Of a stretch of DNA of 64,000 nucleotides, positions 57,715 through 64,000 are shown in pieces. The position numbers and the translations under genes are program-made. Origin of the DNA: Nyssa sinensis (Eukaryota; Streptophyta; Magnoliopsida; Cornales; Nyssaceae); NCBI GenBank assembly GCA_008638375.1, contig CM018031.1:58640688-58704687 (forward strand). Direction: 5' to 3'. Positions within the stretch are counted from its first letter, which is position 1. Every line of letters begins with the position of its first letter. The notes beneath the pieces are model-generated. The model worked only from the letters and a program-made list of their open reading frames with translations. It ran no database searches and had not been told where the DNA came from.

Positions 57715-60700
57715 TCTTTTTTTTTTGGAAGAATTTAAAGAAATATTTCTATCTATATGCATTGAATGAAAAGAAGATGTTCAGGGGTTTTAAACTTGAT
57801 TAATACTCTGGTTCTCAGCTTGGCTTTCATTTTGTCTTGAGGTTTCGCGTTGTTTAATCGGATAATGTGAATCTGGTCTTTTTCCCTCTTGATCTTTCTT
57901 TATTTATTTTGATGTGTTAGAGTTGAGTTTGATATGTTGGAATAGTTTTCACTCGTTAAATTTGTGTCCTGGCTGTGAAATGCAGATGAATCATTTGCAG
58001 TTTGGTTGATCTTGCAGTTTCCCATCCTTTGCTCAAGTCAACAGGCTAAATGTGAGCTGGGATTCAGAAGTAGACGAATAGTGGATCGTTTTAGATTATA
58101 TTTTGGGTATTTGTACTCCTTTATTGCATCTTGATGATTTGAATCTTTGAAGTAAAGAGATGGTTTTGATGTTCGAGTTTAGTATGTTAAAACCAGCAAC
58201 ATCTGAGGTAATATGATTTTTTTTTATTAATTTATTTTGGGAGTTTTAGCTTCAAGTACATAGGCCTGATGCATACTTAAAAGGGGGTTGCTGTGAGATG
58301 AGCTGGCCAAATTTTGTATAGTCCAATGTTGTTCATGTTAAAATGGGAAGAACTTGTCATATTCACTTTTCCTTAGCAAGTGGCATATTCAAGTACCTAC
58401 TATATTAAAAAAAGGGGGGCGGGGGGAAGGCATATTCAAGTACCCGAACTTGTGATAATCAATTCTTAATGGAAAGAACTTCATTAGTTTCGAAGTTGCA
58501 TTGCACATGACCAAGAACACAGCCAATTAGACCACTGGACCTAGTCAGTTAATTTTTGAGTCAGTTCTTGTGGTTTAATTGGTTTCTTTGCTAGCTGTTG
58601 AGTATACTCATCAATATGTGTGTGTCTTGATAGGAGCTACACAGACATTGTATCTCAGTTGATAGTTGCCTCAACGAATCATAGTGCATGAACTCGTGAT
58701 ATGGAACTATTAACTATGATGCTTGCCAAGCTGCCAGCTGCCTCCTGCCTCAATTTTTAGATTGATTCTCAACCCAGCAGCCTTCATATATGGTATAATT
58801 GGTAGGAACTTACACGAGATTGCTTCTTGATATACAGTCCTTTAACCACCATGATTCCTCATTGATAGTTCACAAGTTTAGTAGGACTATGCATTAAATC
58901 TCGCCTCGATTCTCCACTTGAAATCACCTTGTTGTCTTGACCTGTTGTCTGAAAGAACTGTAACCGTTGCCTTATACATATAAACTTTAACATACAATGA
59001 TATATATATATATATATATATTTTTTTTTTTTCCTTTTTATTTTATTGCGGTTGGATTTTGCCTCATCTTTGGCCAACCTTAGTGTATATAACTTGATAT
59101 TATTTTACTTCCGTTTTGTTTTCATGATGCAAAACGTGGCTTGAATAGTGCTAAAAAAAGATGACAGTGCTGGTTAAATGGCTAAACTTACTGGTTGGTT
59201 ATTGGGGATGCTACTATCCTTCACTATTTTGAGATTCAACGTGAACTTTGACTATTTGGCCGATTGGATCCTACTGTCAGCTGCTGCCTAAATCTTGTTA
59301 TTGTTATTCTTACTTCTGCATTTTGATAACTATGAATGGTTCACATGGTGTTTTTGAATGAGGTGCAGTGCTTGGAAGAAAAGATCAGTTCACATTCACA
59401 GAGACCATGAGGTTATGGTTCTTTGCTTTTAGAACAAATTGAGTTTTGATGAGTTTTGCTAAACATGGTTTTGTGTGCACACGCACTTATAGGTCTTAGC
59501 TGTTTTTTTAGTTTGTGTATTTATCTATTAATATGTCAAGTATGTAAGCGAATTTGTCTTTCACAAGGAGATATGTGTTTTCGTCTCTCTTTTTGGTAGT
59601 TTGTTTTTCAATATTTGTTTTGATCGAAGAGCTTTGTCATTCAGTTTTTCATCCAAGAGGCTATACTTCCATAGCTTTTTGTCACTATGAACGGCTATTT
59701 TTCTTTTCTTTTTCTTTCTGAAGATTAAAAGCTGCGAGCATGTAGACAGTTGTCAAAAAAAAGAAGCTAAAAGCATGTAAACCTTCACAGATCACAATTC
59801 TTTTATTAATTATTTCTTCATAATTCTTTTAATAGCTGACATACTTTTTTTTGGGTCTAAGACATTGAATACTACTTCTTTTTGTTCTTTGAGTTTGAAT
59901 TTGTTACTAGCGTTGCCCTGTCACTTTTTAAATTGATTTCACAGATTGGTTTCTCGGAAGGAAAGATGGAAATGTTCTCTCTCTATGTAGTTCCAGGTCT
60001 GTATTTGGAAATTCTTCCAAGAAGTAAGTGTCAGAGGGGAACTGCAACTAGATGTATGTCCTTTCTAAGCTCTTGTCCAGTAAGGTTTTTGACTTCTTTA
60101 TTAGATTAGAACTTTATCTGAGCCTGCACCATCTTTCAAACTGGTACAATGTTTACCAAAAATAAGTAAATTAATAAATAATGACAATAATGAAAGTACA
60201 GTGAGGATACAATAATGTATCTGGATGAATGTCAAATTGATGATAATGGTGTATCTGTATGAAATTTTAAAGGGATTATTATTGGTACGTCCCCTTCCTA
60301 GACTGTTTTGGAGCGTGAGTCAACGTTCATTCTTTTTGTCATTATAGGTGCCAATAACTTTTTTTTTGTGCTTTTTGAGTTCAAGTCCATTACTGATTAG
60401 GTGGCACATGTTTGCTTTTTTAAATGACTATGTTACCCTGAATACACATAGTAGTGTCCGTTGCAATTGCAATATGCCTTGTTTCCATTATTTATCTTCT
60501 CGACCGAAGTCGACTACTCCTGCATGGTGGCCCCCATCCAAAATCCGACAATGTCCTAGAGGGAAGCCCAGGAAGAAGCCAGTTTGGGAGCGTTCCTCTC
60601 CGCTGAGGCATAAGCAGTGGAGACATGCGGTGGCCGGAATCTGACACCATAAGGTGACAAAGTGGAGAGTTTGACAGAGATTCTCAACTGAAGTGACTCA

Positions 60701-61210
60701 GGTCGAGGGTCCAATTCAATCCCAGCAGACAAATTTATTCTATTTATAATTCTGTTGTGCAAACAAGCTTGTGGTCTCCACTTCCTGCTCACTTCTACAC
60801 ACTGCTGTTGATCTAATTAATGAGACTAAGTTGGACAAAGAGCTCAAATCATGGCTTGCATTTGCTGCTCAAAAAATTGTTGAAGTGAATGCCCTAGCAA
60901 AGGCATTGGTTGGTCAGAAGTTTGAGGTATTCTTATTTTTGTTCTTTATTTATCATTGCATTAGCACATATAACTGCAAGATTCAGGAAACTTTCTGTTT
61001 CCATTTGGTACTCGATACATGGAGGATAGCGACAATATTGATCCATGAGCTTTCTTGTAGTTTTTGCCTTTTTATGATATGGGTGTCATTTAAGGTATTT
61101 ATGTATTTTTTTTACTTATCAAAAATAAAGTTTGACTAAATCCTTTTAACTATATATTGGGCAGTACTAGCTATAACAGAGATACAAATGAAACAAGTGT
61201 TTTTTATTTT
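57715..61210 (+). repeat. A-block copy 5 (A5)
   Basis: The most complete copy: segment 1 (57730-58190), extra stretch (58200-58900), segment 2 (58900-59750, with a TA microsatellite at 59000-59020), a short segment 3, segment 4 with the recurring frame (59882-60109), segment 5 with the GC-richer piece (60500-60720), and the longest methionine synthase exon copy. Overall order and many small changes are closest to A2 on the left side and A3 on the right side. Confidence 0.8.
60763..60926 (+). pseudogene. Methionine synthase (cobalamin-independent) exon copy, A5
   Basis: 164 nt of open frame encode [20 protein letters not shown], then [17 protein letters not shown] and [18 protein letters not shown], ending before a GT donor at 60927. 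The frame has no stop and matches the middle of plant cobalamin-independent methionine synthase closely ([17 protein letters not shown] and [18 protein letters not shown] are family blocks). The acceptor AG is mutated to AA at 60761-60762. No flanking methionine synthase exons are seen, and the next repeat stretch (61100 onward) is unrelated. I read it as a captured or stranded exon rather than part of a working gene. Confidence 0.88.
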
Positions 61211-62985
61211 TGCCAAGGCAGTCTTATACCATATCTGGATCGATGTCCACATTACCAGTTGAGGAAAGATATTGTGGAAAGTCCTCTTGCCATCTTGAGA
61301 ATTTGTACGGGGGAGTTTTTTGTGAGAGAAGAAAAACTCAGTGGCTAGTATCCATGAAGACATGGTAGGTTGCTTCTCACTTTTTATTATTTCTTTGTGT
61401 TTTCACAAGTATTTAGAAGACAGAAAAATTAATTGCGTAATTTTACATTGATTTCTTGATGACTAAACTTGATCCACATTGTTCTAGTGATTTCTATATT
61501 TGTGATCACCTATACAATGAGTTGGTCAAAAACACTTGTCATCTTATATATTATCTGGGAGTCGGCATATACCAGTTGCTGAGTCAGGTAAAGGTAACAC
61601 ATGTAGTTGGTTTTCACCTTTGATTTGTTTATAAGATTTCTAACATAACTGCAAGGAAAATATTCTTAGATAGCACTAAAGAGCTTGGAAGTGTTAACAA
61701 CTGTTCTCTAGGTCCAATGAAGAAGCAACATTCCAAGCTTACTTGCTTCTATTAAGATAGTGATAACGATGATGATGGTGATGACTATTTTTAATTGGAT
61801 TTCTTTCCAAAGCATTTGGACCTTGATAAGAAAATAAAATAGATTTTACTATGTTTTAATATTTTTTGGAAATTATATCCTATCTATAATGATTTAGTTC
61901 TTCTTCAGGTCAGGCATTGTATGGGATTTGGTCTTCTATCCTGGTATATCCTTTGGATATCTATTTTTAGATTTAAGCTTTGATTTTTTTAAGGTTTAAA
62001 AAAATTCTTAATGGTTTACAAAATGTGTGAACCCTTTGTTGTGATCTTTAGATTTTTACATAAGTAGATAATCGTAAGTGGACTTATTATCTTGTTGGTC
62101 ATTTATTCCACGAGTATGCTGGTTCTTTCAAGTTTCCAGTTTTGATCAGTGCTTTGGGTGATAAAGTTTTGGTTCTTGGGGATTTTGGTGATAAAATTTG
62201 CATTGAAGGATATTATGCAAGTTGTGTGCTAGAGTGAGCTGGTCTTAGCAAGGAGCTGAACTAGGTATCTTACCATGATGCATGTATAATTTTTCCTTTT
62301 CTTCCATTTTCAAACGCATTTTTAAACTAGTGTCATGTGATCTTCAGAATATTTGATCCCTATGAAGTCAGAAAATTAAAACTTCAACATGCAAGTGTGC
62401 TGTTGCATCATATGATCTTCAATAGATTGATGAAATAAGGAAATTAGAACTTAAAAATGCAAGTGAGAGCCGTTTCCTTTATTTTAGCTGTTATCAAGTT
62501 CCTCTTCAATTTCTCTGATTAAAAATGTTACCTTTTCTCTAACAGTTCTTCTTTCAGTTCTTGAGTTGGATTTTTGGCTTTCCATGTTCAAAGTTTCATG
62601 GGGTTAATGTAAAATTGACCAAGTATTATCCAGTTCTTTTTTGCTATTCTAGATATCCTTTGGGCTAGTGGCCCACAGTAATTTTATCCTGTTAATTAAT
62701 AAGTCTTGGTTGAATAAAACTTGGATGTAAGCTTTGGGTGTTCTTTAGTTCAAAGATGAGTGTTCTCTTAAATGACTATAGTAGTTTTGCTTTATTTAAT
62801 TTTTATTTTTCAAGTTTTATTATATCTTTTTTTATTTAGTAATTTTATAAATAGTGTTCAGTGATATATTGATGTGGTTTAAGTTATACAAAACTATATC
62901 AACTGAATTATTTTTCGCTCTATGAAGAAATTGGATGGTTTGGGATTCTTATAAATGATATCTAAATAATTGAATTCATGGGTTC
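61211..62985 (+). repeat. C-unit copy 8 and start of spacer, cut by an LTR element
   Basis: It starts as usual. An internal deletion at about 61606 joins TAGTTGGTTTT to CACCTTTGATTTG and loses roughly 0.6 kb. The unit then runs into spacer sequence (TGATGTGGTTTAAGTT, about 62868), which is interrupted at 62985 after CATGGGTTC. Confidence 0.82.
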
Positions 62986-63159
62986 TGTGGAAATTCCCAA
63001 TTGTTATGGAGTAATTAGTGGTAGAAATTGTAGGAAGATTTTTTGCTCTTAGTTTAGGAAACGATTCTTTCCTTTTTTCTCTTCCCAATTGTGTTATAAA
63101 TCCCAATAGTTTGTATATGAAAAAATACACAGAAATACAAAAATTCATTTCTGATTTCA
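62986..63159 (+). repeat. Short (174-bp) 5' LTR
   Basis: Starts TGTGGAAATTCC and ends CTGATTTCA. It is bounded on the left by an empty-site comparison and on the right by the primer-binding site. Confidence 0.78.
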
Positions 63160-63172
63160 TAGTATCAGAGCC
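63160..63172 (+). promoter_or_regulatory. Primer-binding site (initiator Met-tRNA type)
   Basis: TAGTATCAGAGCC differs by one base from the usual TGGTATCAGAGCC of plant copia elements and abuts the LTR end. Confidence 0.8.
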
Positions 63173-63473
63173 AGAGAAGCTCTCGATCCCTCACCGTCTT
63201 TGGGGGAATCGTCGTCCATCATCCCACTGCCAGATCGATCATCATCGTCAATCGTGGGAATCTGCTCCTAGCGTCAACATTAGATACCAGTTTCATCTCC
63301 AGATCGAGCTTCTATTCATCATTAGTTTATGATTGATAGTCACTGAATCACAATCGCAGATCAAATTCATTACGTTTACCGATTGAAGCAGAGCGTACAA
63401 GAATAGAACGACTGTGTTTGAAGGGTGAACCGAGAGTCTAACCGACCTCTTCATCAAATTCATCGCCGAGAAA

Positions 63474-63771
63474 TCTACCCCATCTCCGTCCATCGACTGT
63501 TCGAGCTTGATCCTGGACTTGGTCGACTATCCCTCTTTCGTTTCCTGCCGATAGCAACAAGACCAAGCTTGAGGGTACGTGTTGCTCTGGCTTGAAAATG
63601 GTGTTGAAGGCTGACACTGAGTGTCTCTGTAAGGCATTCAAGAACAGTGCACAGTTGGGTGTGACCTTGAACGTCACCAAGGCAGTGCCTCTCCCCTCTG
63701 CTTGCCGTGTCTCTGCTCCTTCTTTGAGTAACTGTGGATTGAATCTTGCTGGCTCTGCCCCTGCCGCTTTC
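63474..63771 (+). pseudogene. Xylogen-like lipid-transfer (8-Cys) protein fragment, broken
   Basis: Two plus-strand frames join. Positions 63474-63554 read [19 protein letters not shown], then PSFVSCR and a TAG stop. Positions 63553-63771, shifted by one, read [20 protein letters not shown], then [20 protein letters not shown], then [20 protein letters not shown] and [12 protein letters not shown]. This is the eight-cysteine domain of xylogen-like/non-specific lipid-transfer proteins (XYP1 type; secreted, lipid-binding, linked to xylem differentiation). C1, C3-C4, C5xC6, C7 and C8 are present. C2 is lost (expected ADCLSF reads VDYPSF), and a frameshift lies between C2 and C3. No signal peptide is visible, and the serine/proline-rich tail is replaced by unrelated sequence. 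Clearly non-functional as a protein. It lies inside the LTR element, so it was probably captured from a host gene. Confidence 0.85.
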
Positions 63772-64000
63772 GAGAAGAAACGACTGATCGAGAGGCCATT
63801 CTTTTACCCTAGACCCGCTTATAATCCAAGTCCACCAATCCCACCCAATTTCTTTTTAAACCATCTCAAAACCCAGTGCTTTTTGACCTAAAAAAAAAAA
63901 AATTCACATCTGTCTAGCCCAGATTATTACCCAGAACCTTAGACCCAATCTATGACCGAAGCTCTCTCCACCGTGGGTTCTAGTGGCCTCTCTCTCGCCT

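Larger units (their letters stand above)
62986..64000 (+). mobile_element. 5' part of an LTR retroelement carrying a host gene fragment
   Basis: The spacer at 56581 reads CATGGGTTC followed by CCTATATTTTC. Here CATGGGTTC is followed by TGTGGAAATTCCC, which marks an insertion point. An LTR-like stretch (62986-63159, TG...CA) and a primer-binding site follow. No gag or pol is recognisable in the 840 bp that remain; instead a xylogen-like gene fragment lies at 63474-63771. The short LTR and lack of coding sequence suggest a non-autonomous (TRIM-like) element. The right end and target duplication are outside the window. Confidence 0.75.

Noticed and set aside
60556..60792. Minus-strand frame RPPHVSTAYASAERNAPKLASS
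   Set aside because: Opposite frames are also open in this GC-richer stretch, and A1 and A3 copies disrupt it; not enough to call a gene.

Overview
The window looks like nuclear DNA of a flowering plant, most likely a dicot. It is AT-rich, has one intron-containing gene with plant-type splice sites, and is otherwise filled with plant-type repeats: Ty1-copia and long solo LTRs, hAT-like MITEs, tRNA-derived SINEs and microsatellites. No bacterial, viral or organellar gene organisation is visible. Nearly all short open frames in the window are chance frames or parts of repeats.

Region 1 (1-6,600) holds the only convincing intact gene: a seven-exon, minus-strand gene for a 288-residue KH-domain RNA-binding protein of the plant STAR/QKI-like family (SPIN1 and At2g38610/At3g08620 type). 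All exons join in frame from ATG to stop. Region 2 (6,600-17,290) is AT-rich intergenic DNA. It holds a 477-bp tandem duplication, a 67-bp-arm foldback, a hAT-like MITE with an 8-bp target duplication, hairpins and microsatellites.

Region 3 (about 17,300-62,985) is a large, self-similar repeat complex with two layers. A-blocks (2.5-3.5 kb) occur five times, near 17.6, 21.0, 46.1, 51.3 and 57.7 kb. Three of them carry a whole or broken copy of one exon of cobalamin-independent methionine synthase; the rest of that gene is absent. A 2.1-kb C-unit occurs eight times: five in tandem (24.2-36.3 kb) and one after each of three later A-blocks. The order A-block, C-unit(s), spacer with SINE, copia LTR recurs, so the whole arrangement was duplicated as a higher-order unit. 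Later insertions can be dated relative to the duplications because the copies preserve empty sites: a 981-bp terminal-inverted-repeat element in C3, a 1.38-kb solo LTR in C5, a decayed copia element (37,497-45,298) that itself contains a 2.71-kb solo LTR, and a 532-bp hAT-like MITE at 50.8 kb.

Region 4 (62,986-64,000) is the left end of another LTR element, inserted in the last C-unit/spacer copy. Behind its short LTR and primer-binding site lies a broken fragment of a xylogen-like lipid-transfer protein gene, apparently a captured host gene piece. The element's other end is outside the window.

The main uncertainty is what the A-block/C-unit family was originally: a tandemly duplicated intron-rich gene now decayed, or a large non-autonomous element that picked up host exons. 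A TATA box and a possible non-coding first exon at 17.3 kb mark the probable left end of the family.
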